Positions 24,382 to 33,089 of a stretch of 33,396 bases of DNA are shown piece after piece. The position numbers and the translations under genes were made by a program. The notes under the pieces are model-generated. The model was not told the origin of the DNA and made no database searches. It worked only from the letters and a program-made list of their open reading frames with translations. Numbering within the stretch: position 1 is the stretch's first letter; each line of letters begins with the position of its first letter. Origin of the DNA: Nevskiales bacterium (GTDB lineage Bacteria > Pseudomonadota > Gammaproteobacteria > Nevskiales > Nevskiaceae). Where the stretch lies: contig JAQVDP010000028.1 in NCBI GenBank assembly GCA_028698335.1, forward strand, positions 1 to 33,396. The letters are read 5' to 3'.

Positions 24382-25767
24382 TCAGTGGCTGCTGGGGGAC
24401 GGCGGGGCTTGCGGTGCGGGCGGAACGACGCTGGCGGTGGTGGCGCCCGACGCCGGGGGGCTCGCGGGGCGGTCGGCGGTGGGGCTGGCAGGTTGCAGCA
24501 TGCCGACGGATTCGGGGTGTTCGAGCAGCTCCAGGAACTGGTCGCTGGGGATGGCGGGATAGAACAGCCAGCCCTGCGCGTAGTCGACGCCCAGGCTTTG
24601 CAGCATCCGCAACTTGTGGGGATCGTCGACGAATTCGGCGACGGTCCGTTTGCCGGTGGCGCGGGCGACCTGATGGATCGCGCGGACGATTTCCTGGGAT
24701 ACCGGGTTCTGGATGATGTCGCGGGTGAAGCGGCCGTCGATCTTGACCTCGTCGACGCCGAGCGAATGCAGGTAGCCGAACGAGCAAAGGCCGGAGCCGA
24801 AGTCGTCGAGGCTGAAGGTGCAGCCGATGCTGCGGAACTCCTCGATGATGTCCGCCGCCAGCTCCAGGTGCTCGATCGCCGCGGTTTCGGTGATCTCGAA
24901 GCCGAGCTTGCCGGCCGGCGGGTGCAGGTTGCGCAGCTGGTTGAACAGCCGGTTCATGAAGCGGCCGTCGACCAGCGACTTGGCCGACAGGTTCATGGTG
25001 ACGCCGTCGAGCTGCTGCAGGGCGTCGGCATGGTCGACCACCCAGTTCATCACGACTTCGGAGGTGAAGGCGTCGAGCTCCGAGGCGAGGCCGAAATACT
25101 CCAGCGTCTCGATTGTTCCGGCCGGCAGCGGCGTGTAGCGGCCGTCCTGTTCCATGCGCAGCAGGAATTCCGCCTTGGCGAGGCGCGGTTTGGGGCCCGA
25201 AATGTCCATGATCGGCTGCGGATGCAGCTCGAGGCGACCGGCCTGCATCATGTTGCGGAAATGCAGCACGTTGGCGGCGTTGACGCTCGGCATCTGCGCG
25301 CTGGACTGGGTGGGGACGTAGGTGACGATCTGGTTGAGTCCGCGCCGTTTGGCGTTCTGGCAGGCCTCGGCGGCATGGGCGACGTGCTCGGCCCAGCCGT
25401 CCTGGGCGCCGCTGACGGTCAGACCGATCGAGACCGCGATGCGGTTGGCGCCGACCACCGATTCGTAGCGGATGTCGGTCAGCAGGTCGCGCAGGGCCGA
25501 GGCTTCGTCGACGGCCGCCTGGCTGTGGTCGACGATCTTGGCGGCGATGAATTCGTTGCTCCAGATGCGGCCGGCGATGCCGCCGTCGCCGGCCCAGCGA
25601 CGGATGGCGTCCTCGGCATTGCGAATGACGGCGTCGCCGCTGCCCGGCAACGCCATGCGGTTGACCGAGCGCATGTGGCGAATGTCGATGTAGAGCAGCA
25701 TGGCGCGTGGAAACGGGTTCCAGGCGTCGAGCCTCTCGAGGATTTCGCCGAAGTTGGAGACGGACAT
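24382..25767 (-). CDS. EAL-domain protein with degenerate GGDEF domain
   Basis: A 461-residue cytosolic protein. Residues about 18-150 have the GGDEF fold, but the active motif reads SNEFI (70-74), so cyclase activity is not expected. Residues about 165-415 are an EAL phosphodiesterase domain that keeps the usual metal and catalytic residues: Glu200 (in AEFLLR, ExL), Asn259 (NLSAKSL), Glu291 (EITE), Asp321-Asp322 (DDFGSG), Lys342 (VKIDG), Glu378 and Gln398 (AQGW). It may therefore hydrolyse cyclic di-GMP. The canonical EGVE is EFVD (378-381), which could reduce activity. The last 40 residues are a Pro/Ala/Ser-rich tail. It lies 114 bases downstream of the sirtuin gene, possibly co-transcribed with it. 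Confidence 0.92.
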   Translation of the reverse strand: MSVSNFGEILERLDAWNPFPRAMLLYIDIRHMRSVNRMALPGSGDAVIRNAEDAIRRWAGDGGIAGRIWSNEFIAAKIVDHSQAAVDEASALRDLLTDIRYESVVGANRIAVSIGLTVSGAQDGWAEHVAHAAEACQNAKRRGLNQIVTYVPTQSSAQMPSVNAANVLHFRNMMQAGRLELHPQPIMDISGPKPRLAKAEFLLRMEQDGRYTPLPAGTIETLEYFGLASELDAFTSEVVMNWVVDHADALQQLDGVTMNLSAKSLVDGRFMNRLFNQLRNLHPPAGKLGFEITETAAIEHLELAADIIEEFRSIGCTFSLDDFGSGLCSFGYLHSLGVDEVKIDGRFTRDIIQNPVSQEIVRAIHQVARATGKRTVAEFVDDPHKLRMLQSLGVDYAQGWLFYPAIPSDQFLELLEHPESVGMLQPASPTADRPASPPASGATTASVVPPAPQAPPSPSSH

Positions 25768-25881
25768 CAGAGCGATAGGCGGCCGGTGGCGGATGCCAGG
25801 ATTATCGGCGGTGCCGTCGCCGGCTTGAACCGCGGCCGGGCTGACCGGTCCATGTCGCCCGATTGGCGCGCACCGGCCGGA

Positions 25882-26745
25882 TCAGACGCCGGTCCGTGGC
25901 GGATGGTCGGGGCGCAGCGCGGCGGCGATCCGTTCGATGCCGGCGGCGGCCCGCATCGGCAGACTCAGGGCCTGTGTCCCGCGCGTCCCGGCGTCGCGCG
26001 GATTGATGCGCAGCAGCACGCCGCCGGCGCCCTCCGCGAACAGCCGGACCGTGGGGACGTGCAGCCCCGCGCCGAGCTCGACGACCAGCGGTCGCCGGAC
26101 GCGCGATTGCCACCGTGCCAGACGGGCCTCCTGCGCCTCGGTGCGCCCGGCGACCCAGGCCGGGTCGCCGAACATCAGGATGTTCGGGCGTGCGATGGCG
26201 CCGCAGTGCGGACAGCGCGGCAGGGCGGAACGCAGGCGACAGCGGCGGGTGTCGACATCCGGTTCGAAGTCCCGCGCCGACCAGATCCGCTCCGAACACG
26301 GCAGGCTGCACTGCAGGTGGTGAATCGATCCGTGGCATTCGACGATGCGATCGGACGCGAAGCCGGCCTGCTGGAACTGGCCGTCGACGTTGCTGGTGAA
26401 GACGAAACTGCCGTGGGCGTAGTGCGCGCCCAGCGCGAGCAGGGCGCCGAAGCCGGCGTGCGGGCGGGTCTGGCGATACAGCTGCAGGCGGTGCCCGTAG
26501 AAGCCCCAGGCCAGCGTCGGGTCCGCCGCGAACGTGGCCGGGTTGGCGACCTCGACGAAGCGCAGGCCGGCTTCCCCCAGTGCCGGATAGGCGTTCCAGA
26601 AGCCCTGGTCGCCGCGAAAGTCCGGCAGGCCCGAGTCGACGCCCATGCCGGCACCGGCGCAGATCAGCAGGGCGTCGCAGTCCTGCGCCAGGGCTCGAAT
26701 CGCGGTGGTGGCAGGCGCCGGGGGTGGCTGAGGGGTGTTCGGCAT
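25882..26745 (-). CDS. Sir2-family NAD-dependent protein deacylase
   Basis: A 287-residue sirtuin that uses NAD+ to remove acyl groups from lysines (or acts as an ADP-ribosyltransferase). NAD-binding GAGMGVDSGLPDFRG lies at residues 31-45. Catalytic His138 is in ECHGSIH. The zinc-binding cysteines are Cys146, Cys150, Cys178 and Cys181. NILMFGD at 188-194 matches the usual P-x-V-V-x-F-G-E region. The TQNID motif is TSNVDGQF at 117-124, a variant that places Ser and Val in place of Gln and Ile. The start at 26745 is preferred; the frame runs further to 26850 across the divergent neighbour's start. Divergent from the DUF2834 gene with 89 bases between. Confidence 0.93.
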   Translation of the reverse strand: MPNTPQPPPAPATTAIRALAQDCDALLICAGAGMGVDSGLPDFRGDQGFWNAYPALGEAGLRFVEVANPATFAADPTLAWGFYGHRLQLYRQTRPHAGFGALLALGAHYAHGSFVFTSNVDGQFQQAGFASDRIVECHGSIHHLQCSLPCSERIWSARDFEPDVDTRRCRLRSALPRCPHCGAIARPNILMFGDPAWVAGRTEAQEARLARWQSRVRRPLVVELGAGLHVPTVRLFAEGAGGVLLRINPRDAGTRGTQALSLPMRAAAGIERIAAALRPDHPPRTGV

Positions 26746-26834
26746 GGTCTCGTCAGTTCGGATGACGCTGTGCGGCTTCGTCGGGTGCGATAAGGAGCAT
26801 GCCGCATTTGCGCATTCCGTCGGGAGGGGGAGCC

Positions 26835-27302
26835 ATGGCGTTGTCGACATCCGATGTGATCCATATGACGCTGGGCGTGCTGACCATCGGTGCGTTCTTC
26901 TACTTCAACCGGGCTCTGTATTTCCGGGTTGGCGGCGTATCCGGGGTGTCGCTGCTCGAAGGCGGCTACTACGTCGTCGCGATTGTCGCCCTGGTCATCG
27001 GCTGGTACTTCAATGTGCTGTACATGAGCACGTACGGGGATGAGGTCGGCTGGGTTCATTGGACCAAGCTGCTGTTCGTCAATCCGGCTTCGGCGTCCGG
27101 CGGGCAGGATCTGATCTTCGCCAACCTCGTGCTGTTCCCGCTGTGGACCGTGTCCGAGGGACGGCGCTGCGGCATGCGGGCGAGCTGGTGGTATTTCCCG
27201 ATGAGCCTGTTGACCAGCTTCGCGTTCGGGATCGCACTGTTTCTGGCCGCGCAGCAGCGTCAGCATCGCCTGAACGCGATGCAGCTGCGTCTCGGCGGCT
27301 AG
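26835..27302 (+). CDS. DUF2834 membrane protein
   Basis: A 155-residue membrane protein. The start at 26835 has GGGAGGGGGAG immediately upstream. Hydrophobic helices lie at about 7-25, 46-65, 93-107 and 118-140. The third and fourth contain NPASASGGQDLIFANLVLFPLW and EGRRCGMRASWWYFP, the recognisable DUF2834 pattern (NPAS...DL, EGRRLGMR). The function is unknown; it may be a small inner-membrane component. It converges on the kinase gene with only 13 bases between the stops and no terminator seen. Confidence 0.85.
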   Translation: MALSTSDVIHMTLGVLTIGAFFYFNRALYFRVGGVSGVSLLEGGYYVVAIVALVIGWYFNVLYMSTYGDEVGWVHWTKLLFVNPASASGGQDLIFANLVLFPLWTVSEGRRCGMRASWWYFPMSLLTSFAFGIALFLAAQQRQHRLNAMQLRLGG

Positions 27303-27315
27303 GCCGCCGGCGCCG

Positions 27316-29688
27316 TCACAGCGCGGCGGAATCGTGTTTCAAGGCCAGGCGCGCCTGGTTGCGCAGCGTGCGCAGCAGGGCCAGATCCTCGGCGGTGATC
27401 TTCAGGCCGTCGGCGGCTTCGGCGTCGGCGTAGATCAGGCCGACCGGCCGCTCCGACAGGCGCAGCGGCAGGATCAGGAACGACTGGCTGCGCAGGTGAT
27501 CCCGATGCCATCGCGGCAGGTGGGCGCGAATCTTTTCGGCGGAGGCGTCCGAGATCAGCACATCGACGTCGCGGGCGATGACACGGTTGAAGATGTCGTT
27601 CTCGCCAAGCGGCAGGTGGAAGTGCTCGAACGCGAGCTGGGGGTTCCGCCCGAACGCGTAGCGCGCGCGCAACCTGGCGCTCTTCGGGTCGAGCAGGCAG
27701 ATCACGACGCGTTGCGCGCCGAGCGCGCGATAGATGATCTCGGCGATGATCCTGAGGACGTCGTCCGCCGGGACGTCGTCCACCAGGGCATGGCTGATGT
27801 CCTGGATGCCGCCCTGCAGGATGGCGCTCGAATCGTGCGCGAGTCCGTTGCCAGCGTCGGTTGACGCATCCGGCGGTAGCGACGGCAGGTCCCGGGCCGG
27901 GTCGGTTCCCGCGGGCGGTTCGGTCTTCGCGTTCGGGGTCAGCGCCTGGAGCAGGGGCGATGCCGTCCACTCGATGCCCAGGGCGCGGGTCAGCTCCCGC
28001 AGGCCGTCGAGCGCTGCGGTCATGGCGGTTTCGGCGTCCTTCAGATCCAGCCCGAGCGCGGTGCCGAAGGGCTGGAACACGCCGCGGATGGCGCTGCCGC
28101 GCTGCGGCGGCGGGGTGTGCTCCATCACCCCGGACAGCTTTTCGGATGCCGCGCTGAACAGCCGCAGCTGATCGTCGCGGGACTCCGGTGCCTTGAGTCG
28201 CCCGTCGGGCACGGCGTCCATGCTGGCGAGAATCCCGGCCGGGAATCCCCAGTTGCGGGCGATGCCGATCCCGAGGTCCCGGTACGAGAGCCCCAGCACA
28301 CGCAGCGCGGCCGTGTCCTCCGGGCAATGTTCCATCGCGACGATCCGCGCAATCAGATCGGCCTCCTCGCGGAAGTAATAGCGCGTGAGCAGGCGGCCTA
28401 GATTGCGGAACAGCGCGCAGACGAAGACCTCCTCGTCCTGGCGGTCTCCGGTCCGGAACGACAGCTCCCGTGCCAGCAATCCGCTGAGCGTGGCGCGCAG
28501 AAACTCGTCCTTCAGCGCGGTGGCGTGCTGCTGGTCGCGGATGTGTTCGAACAGCACCAGCGAGATCGCCAGGTTGCGGATCGCGTCCATGCCGAGGATG
28601 ACGATCGCGCGTGAAACCGTACGCACGCGCCCGGCCTCGTGATGGCGGTAGTAAGCCGAGTTGGCGAGGCGCAGGATCTTGTTGGTGAGCGCGAAGTCCT
28701 TGAGGATCTCGTTGGCGAGGGCGGCCGCATTGGAGCTGTCCGCCGCGGCCAGACGGTTGATCGACCGGATCGACGAGGACATCGCCGGAAAGTCGCTCTT
28801 GTGGCTCATCCGCCGGAGCAGGAAGTCCAGGGTGCTCTGGTGCCTGCCGCCGCTGTTGCCGGCGTCGATGCCGCCCTGGGAATAGGCCTCGAGCGCCTCG
28901 CGCATCTGGGCGGCGGAGGCGTAGCGCAGTTCCGGATCCTTGGCGGTGGCCTTGGCGATGACGTCGAGCAGTGCCTCGTCGATGCGGCCGACCGCGTCGG
29001 CGGGCAGGGCGATCGGCTGATTGGCGATCTGGTGCAACACCTGGAACACGCTCTCGCCCTGGACGGCGGGATGGCCGAACAGCATTTCGTAGAGGATCAG
29101 ACCCGCCGCAAACACGTCGTTCTGCGGTGTGATCCGGCCATGTGCGATGTATTCCGGAGCCATGTACATCGGCGTGCCGACCAGACCTGAGCCGGATGTC
29201 ACCGCGGCGTCGGCTCCGGCGCCGATCGGCGCGGCGATGCCGAAATCGAGGATGCGTGGCTTGCCGTCCGCGGAGACGATGATGTTGGCGGGCTTGAGGT
29301 CGCGATGCGTGATTCCGGCACGATGGGCGTGTTCGAGGGCGTCGGTGATCTCGATCATCAGCGGCACCGCGCGTTCCGGCGGCAGCGCGCCGCCCTCCGC
29401 CAGCAACTGCCCCAGCGTGCGGCCCTCGACGTATTCGTAGACCAGGTAGGCGCCGTGGCCGAGCGGCCCGACGTCGTAGATCTGCACGATGCCCGGATGG
29501 CTCAGGCGACCGGCGGAGCGGGCTTCATGCAGCAGACGGCCGGCGCCGCCGCCGTCAGGGTCGGCATCGCGCAGCACCTTGATCGCGACGACGCGCTCGA
29601 CCTGGGGATCTCGGGCCAGAAAGACGGCACCGTGCGCGCCCTTGCCCAGGGTCCGCAACACCTCGAATCGGCCGATCATCTGTCCCAT
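27316..29688 (-). CDS. Ser/Thr protein kinase-HDOD-GAF fusion
   Basis: A 790-residue signalling protein with three domains. Residues about 7-265 are a Hanks-type kinase: G-x-G-x-x-G as GKGAHG at 15-20, Lys37, Glu55, HRDLKPAN at 128-135, DFG at 148-150 and APE at 177-179. All key residues are present, so it is probably active. Residues about 285-500 are an HDOD domain (MSSSIRSINRLAAAD, ILRLANSAYYRH, SRAIVILGMDAIRNLA). Residues about 625-785 are a GAF domain that could sense a small ligand. No membrane helix is seen. The FHA gene lies 123 bases upstream in the same direction. The ribosome binding site is weak, and an alternative start MIGRF is three codons in. This domain order is unusual. Confidence 0.92.
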   Translation of the reverse strand: MGQMIGRFEVLRTLGKGAHGAVFLARDPQVERVVAIKVLRDADPDGGGAGRLLHEARSAGRLSHPGIVQIYDVGPLGHGAYLVYEYVEGRTLGQLLAEGGALPPERAVPLMIEITDALEHAHRAGITHRDLKPANIIVSADGKPRILDFGIAAPIGAGADAAVTSGSGLVGTPMYMAPEYIAHGRITPQNDVFAAGLILYEMLFGHPAVQGESVFQVLHQIANQPIALPADAVGRIDEALLDVIAKATAKDPELRYASAAQMREALEAYSQGGIDAGNSGGRHQSTLDFLLRRMSHKSDFPAMSSSIRSINRLAAADSSNAAALANEILKDFALTNKILRLANSAYYRHHEAGRVRTVSRAIVILGMDAIRNLAISLVLFEHIRDQQHATALKDEFLRATLSGLLARELSFRTGDRQDEEVFVCALFRNLGRLLTRYYFREEADLIARIVAMEHCPEDTAALRVLGLSYRDLGIGIARNWGFPAGILASMDAVPDGRLKAPESRDDQLRLFSAASEKLSGVMEHTPPPQRGSAIRGVFQPFGTALGLDLKDAETAMTAALDGLRELTRALGIEWTASPLLQALTPNAKTEPPAGTDPARDLPSLPPDASTDAGNGLAHDSSAILQGGIQDISHALVDDVPADDVLRIIAEIIYRALGAQRVVICLLDPKSARLRARYAFGRNPQLAFEHFHLPLGENDIFNRVIARDVDVLISDASAEKIRAHLPRWHRDHLRSQSFLILPLRLSERPVGLIYADAEAADGLKITAEDLALLRTLRNQARLALKHDSAAL

Positions 29689-29811
29689 GTTGTCGGGGTG
29701 CCCGCCGCCGGCGTGGATCTGCAGACGGTAGCGGTCCGGAAATTCGGGACTTGAGGCGCGGGAACCGGTGCCGGACGAGCGGGCGTCCGCAGGGGGCGGG
29801 CGGTTGCGGGG

Positions 29812-30615
29812 TCAGCCCGGCGGCGCCGTCAGCGCGAGATGGCGGCCGATGGCCCGGGTGAAGGCGTCCATGCCCTCCCGGGGTTCCGGGTAGCGATGAT
29901 CCTCTGCGCCGATTTCCCGAAGCCATACCGCGTCGTTCCGGTCCAGGTCGGGATTGTCCGGATGGCCCCGCCGCAGGATGAGGTAGGCGAAACCGCCGTT
30001 CTTGCGCGGGTCGGCGACCTTGGCGGAGATCTCCCTGCGGTCGGAAGCGATCTCGACATACGCCACCCGCCGGTCACCGGCGAGGTGTTTGCGCAAGGCT
30101 TCCCCGGCGATCAGCAGTTGCTGCCACTCTTTCTCGAAGCGCTGGTGACGGGCTTCGTCGGCACTGCTTTCGGCATGGCGGGTCTGGCGGATGCCGGTGG
30201 TGACGGTCTGCAGCAGCTCCACCGGTGACGGCCATTCGAGATGACGATCGATCGGCTCGATCGGCGTCGTGTCCGGTTCCTGATCCGGCTCGACCGTGAC
30301 CCGCGTCGGCCAGGCCTGTTCGGGATCGGGTTCGATCGTCAGCAGGTAGTCGGCGATCTGGATCGTGGCACCGACGTCGAGCGTGACCGGATCGCGGACC
30401 CGGCGTCGGGCGACGATCGAGCCGTTGGTGCTGCCGAGGTCGCGGAACACCAGCTTGCCGTTGCTGACGTCGATGCGTGCGTGATGGCGCGAGACTCCTT
30501 CGCCGTCCAGCTGCAGCTCGTTGTCGGCGGAGCGTCCGATCCGCACGCTGTCGCGGTAGATATTGCGTTTGAGCTGGAACGTTCCAGCGGTGTTGCGTGC
30601 CGCAATGACCCACAT
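29812..30615 (-). CDS. FHA-domain protein
   Basis: A 267-residue protein. An FHA fold at about 6-100 carries VRIGRSADNELQL (24-36), SRHHA (residues 42-46) and DLGSTNGS (59-66), the residues that contact phosphothreonine. A linker rich in Pro/Glu/Thr (about 95-125) follows. The C-terminal 120 residues are charged, with EARHQRFEKEWQQLL and RNDAVWLREIG, and match no family I know. The start ATG has GGAGGAAG seven bases upstream. Because it is directly upstream of the kinase gene, it is probably the phospho-reader or substrate of that kinase. No secretion or division genes are in the cluster. Confidence 0.9.
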   Translation of the reverse strand: MWVIAARNTAGTFQLKRNIYRDSVRIGRSADNELQLDGEGVSRHHARIDVSNGKLVFRDLGSTNGSIVARRRVRDPVTLDVGATIQIADYLLTIEPDPEQAWPTRVTVEPDQEPDTTPIEPIDRHLEWPSPVELLQTVTTGIRQTRHAESSADEARHQRFEKEWQQLLIAGEALRKHLAGDRRVAYVEIASDRREISAKVADPRKNGGFAYLILRRGHPDNPDLDRNDAVWLREIGAEDHRYPEPREGMDAFTRAIGRHLALTAPPG

Positions 30616-30885
30616 CTGGCGCTTCCTCCGCTGCCGTTGACGCCCGGCCGCTCCGGGTCGGGGTATTCAGCCGGAACGTTACCGAAAGCCTGGATCGCCG
30701 GCCAGCACCTGCGCGGTGGATACGCGTCGGATCCGACGTCCGCGACCGATCCGGAGGTCCAAGGGTTGATGTGCGTCAGCGCCGTCGGGACGATTCGCGC
30801 GGAGCATGAAGAACGTTCTGTGAGTGGCCTTCTTCCGCTCGTTCTAAAAGAACTGCGGTTCAAGGAGGCAAGGAGGGTGGCGGGG

Positions 30886-31548
30886 ATGCGTTTTCACAAC
30901 CGTCGTCATGCCGGTCAGGCGCTGGCTGTAGCGCTCGGTCCGTATCTGGCCGAGCCGGCAGTGGTCTACGCGCTGCCGCGGGGTGGGGTGCCGCTCGGGG
31001 TCGAGGTGGCACTGGCGCACCGCCTGCCGCTGGAACTGATGATCGTCCGCAAGATCGGGCACCCCTGGCAACCCGAGTACGCGCTGTGTGCGGTGTCCGA
31101 AGGCGGGCAGCTCGTGTGCAACGAGGCCGAGCGGCGCCAGGCCGGTGAAAGCTGGCTGCAGGAACGCATTGCGGCTGAGCGCGCCGAGGCGCTGCGCCGG
31201 CGCCAGCACTACTGCGACGGTCGGCCGCGCCGATCCGCCGAGGGCCGCTGCGCCATTGTCGTCGACGATGGCATCGCCACCGGCCTGAGCATGGAGGCGG
31301 CCGTGCTGGAACTGAAGCAGGAGCGCCCGCAGCGGATCATCGTTGCCGTCGCGGTGGCGCCGAGCGAAACCGCTGCGCGCTTCTCGGACTTGGTCGATGC
31401 CTTCGTGACCGCGTACCTGCCGGAGGTCTTCGAAGGCGCGGTCGGCAACTACTACGACGACTTCACCCAGCTTTCCGACGCCGCCGTCATCGACGAGCTG
31501 CGACGCATGTCGCTCACATCCGGACCAGGCGCAAACGGGATGTCCTGA
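30886..31548 (+). CDS. Predicted phosphoribosyltransferase (COG1926 type)
   Basis: A 220-residue protein of the type I phosphoribosyltransferase fold. The PRPP-binding motif AIVVDDGIATG is at residues 123-133, preceded by VVYALPRGGVPLGVEVA (27-43), the characteristic beginning of this family. The true base or substrate is unknown; many members accompany dienelactone hydrolase or erythromycin-esterase domains, absent here. The start at 30886 is chosen because AGGAGG lies about nine bases before; the longer frame overlaps the FHA gene region. Convergent with the RIO kinase, 36 bases between stops. Confidence 0.9.
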   Translation: MRFHNRRHAGQALAVALGPYLAEPAVVYALPRGGVPLGVEVALAHRLPLELMIVRKIGHPWQPEYALCAVSEGGQLVCNEAERRQAGESWLQERIAAERAEALRRRQHYCDGRPRRSAEGRCAIVVDDGIATGLSMEAAVLELKQERPQRIIVAVAVAPSETAARFSDLVDAFVTAYLPEVFEGAVGNYYDDFTQLSDAAVIDELRRMSLTSGPGANGMS

Positions 31549-31584
31549 ACGCAACGGGGGCGGTCGCAGCGCGGCCGCCGGGCG

Positions 31585-32448
31585 TCACGAGCGTTCGGCG
31601 GCCTCGGCTTCCTCGCGGCCGCGCTGGCGCGCTTCGGCCTCGCGGCGGGCGGCCTCGATCTGCGCCAGCACCGCATCGACGTCGGCCGCACCGTCGTTGT
31701 CGACGTACCGGCCGGTCAATGCCGAGTCCGCTTGCAGGGCTCCGCTGCGGTAAAGCGCCCAGATTTCGCGCGCGTATTCGGTCTGCAGCAGTTCGGGCGC
31801 CGCGCGCGCGAAGGTTTCGCGCATGTTGTCGACGTCGCGCGCCAGCATTTCGAACGCGCCGTTGTTGCTGGCGGCGTCGACGGCCTGGGGTAGGTCGATG
31901 ATCACCGGGCCGTCGCTGTCGATCAGCACGTTGTACTCGGACAGATCGCCATGGATCAGCCCCGCGCAGAGCATTCTGATGATCTGGCGGATCATCAGCG
32001 CATGCCATCGCAGCGCATGCTCGCGGTCGAGTTCGACCTCGGCGAGCCGGGGCGCCGGGCGGCCGTCGTCGCCCACCAGCAGCTCCATCACCAGGACGCC
32101 GTCGTAGACGCCGACCGGCCGCGGGACGCGGACGCCGGCGTCGCCCAGTCGCTGCAGTGCCCGGACCTCGACGGTCTTCCACTGCGACTCCTGGATCTGG
32201 CGGCCGCGTTTGCTGTGGCGGTTGAGGGCGCGTGCGTCGCGGCTGCCGCGTGCCCGGCGGCCTTCCTGATATTGGGCGAGCTTGTGGAAGCCGCGATGCT
32301 CGGCGTCCTTGTAAACCTTGGCGCAGCGCAGTTCGCCGCCGCTCTCGACCACGTATACGGTCGCTTCCTTGCCGCTCTTGAGCTGGCGCAGCACCCGGTC
32401 GACGATGCCGTCCTCGATGAGCGGTTGCAGCGCGGTAGGGATGTTCAT
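31585..32448 (-). CDS. PA4780-family RIO1-like protein kinase
   Basis: A 287-residue atypical kinase. The RIO motif S-G-K-E-A-T-V-Y at 25-32 is the short phosphate-binding loop, and Lys44 (CAKVYK) is the ATP anchor. HGDLSEYNVL at 166-175 carries the catalytic Asp168 and Asn173, and IIDLPQAVD (183-191) holds the metal Asp185. A charged helical tail of Arg/Glu/Ala closes the protein. The start at 32448 is taken because PA4780-like proteins begin close to M-x-x-P; the longer frame is a shadow of other genes. In archaea and eukaryotes RIO kinases act in ribosome maturation; the bacterial role is open. A small basic gene sits directly upstream. Confidence 0.93.
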   Translation of the reverse strand: MNIPTALQPLIEDGIVDRVLRQLKSGKEATVYVVESGGELRCAKVYKDAEHRGFHKLAQYQEGRRARGSRDARALNRHSKRGRQIQESQWKTVEVRALQRLGDAGVRVPRPVGVYDGVLVMELLVGDDGRPAPRLAEVELDREHALRWHALMIRQIIRMLCAGLIHGDLSEYNVLIDSDGPVIIDLPQAVDAASNNGAFEMLARDVDNMRETFARAAPELLQTEYAREIWALYRSGALQADSALTGRYVDNDGAADVDAVLAQIEAARREAEARQRGREEAEAAERS

Positions 32449-32482
32449 GCGGCGGCGGTCAACGCGCGTGGTCCGGAGGAGA

Positions 32483-32635
32483 TCAGCCCTGCTGCGCCGG
32501 GTCCGGCGATCCGTCGGTTGGAACGGCGTCGGCGGTGTTGTTGCGGTTGAGCTTCTTTTCGAGCTTCTCGGCTTTTTTCTTGTTCTTCTTGAGTTCGCGC
32601 TGGCGTTTCTCGAAGTTGTAATTGGGTTTTGCCAT
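32483..32635 (-). CDS. Small lysine-rich protein upstream of the RIO kinase
   Basis: A 50-residue protein starting at 32635 with GGAG eight bases before. Residues 3-34 (PNYNFEKRQRELKKNKKKAE and on) are extremely Lys/Arg/Glu-rich and probably form one long helix, perhaps RNA-binding. The C-terminal 16 residues are acidic and Pro-rich. No named family is recognised, but such KxxK-rich small proteins occur beside PA4780-type kinases in related genomes. It could be an rRNA- or ribosome-associated partner. The 34-base gap to the kinase suggests one transcript. Confidence 0.75.
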   Translation of the reverse strand: MAKPNYNFEKRQRELKKNKKKAEKLEKKLNRNNTADAVPTDGSPDPAQQG

Positions 32636-32786
32636 GAGTGCTCCGTTGATGGGTGTGTGAGTTCGGTGGGTGTGTGCGGAGTCCCGTCCGGAAGGCGCAT
32701 GGCGCCACCGCACTTCGCGGCATCGCCGGTCGGCAGTGTGTTGCGCCGCGGCGAACGTGCCGGGGCTTTCTGCCCCGTTGCCGGGA

Positions 32787-33050
32787 CTAGTGGTTCGGAT
32801 CGAACTCGGGAAGGCTGATCTCGATGTCGGCGGGCTTCACCGACGGCAGATCCGCTTCTTCCAGCACCGTCATGTCGACCAGCCCGGATTCGATTTCCTT
32901 CAGGGACAGTACGGTGGACTTGTGGTCGCCCCAGGGCAACCGTGCATCCGCGCCGCGAGCCAGCTGACGGGCCCGCTTGGATGCGGCCAGGCACACGTCG
33001 AAATGATTGGGGATGAGCGTCAGACAGCCTTCGATCGTGACACGTGCCAT
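32787..33050 (-). CDS. rpoZ: RNA polymerase omega subunit
   Basis: An 87-residue protein. MARVTIEGCL, then NHFDVCLAASKRARQLARGAD and STVLSLKEIESGLVD fit RpoZ: MARxTVxxxxxx-x-N-R-F-E/D-L, KRARQL, and the T-V-x-A-L-x-E-I-x-x-G-x-[IV] helix. Omega helps fold and hold the beta-prime subunit and, with it, binds ppGpp. Here the usual NRFE is NHFD and the loop contains GDHKS. The C-terminus is short and acidic. The usual spoT neighbour is not present on the downstream side seen here; the next gene is small and basic. This may be the single rpoZ or a paralogue. Confidence 0.85.
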   Translation of the reverse strand: MARVTIEGCLTLIPNHFDVCLAASKRARQLARGADARLPWGDHKSTVLSLKEIESGLVDMTVLEEADLPSVKPADIEISLPEFDPNH

Positions 33051-33089
33051 CGGTATTCCCGAGAATCACCGCAAAAGCACGGTCTGCCC

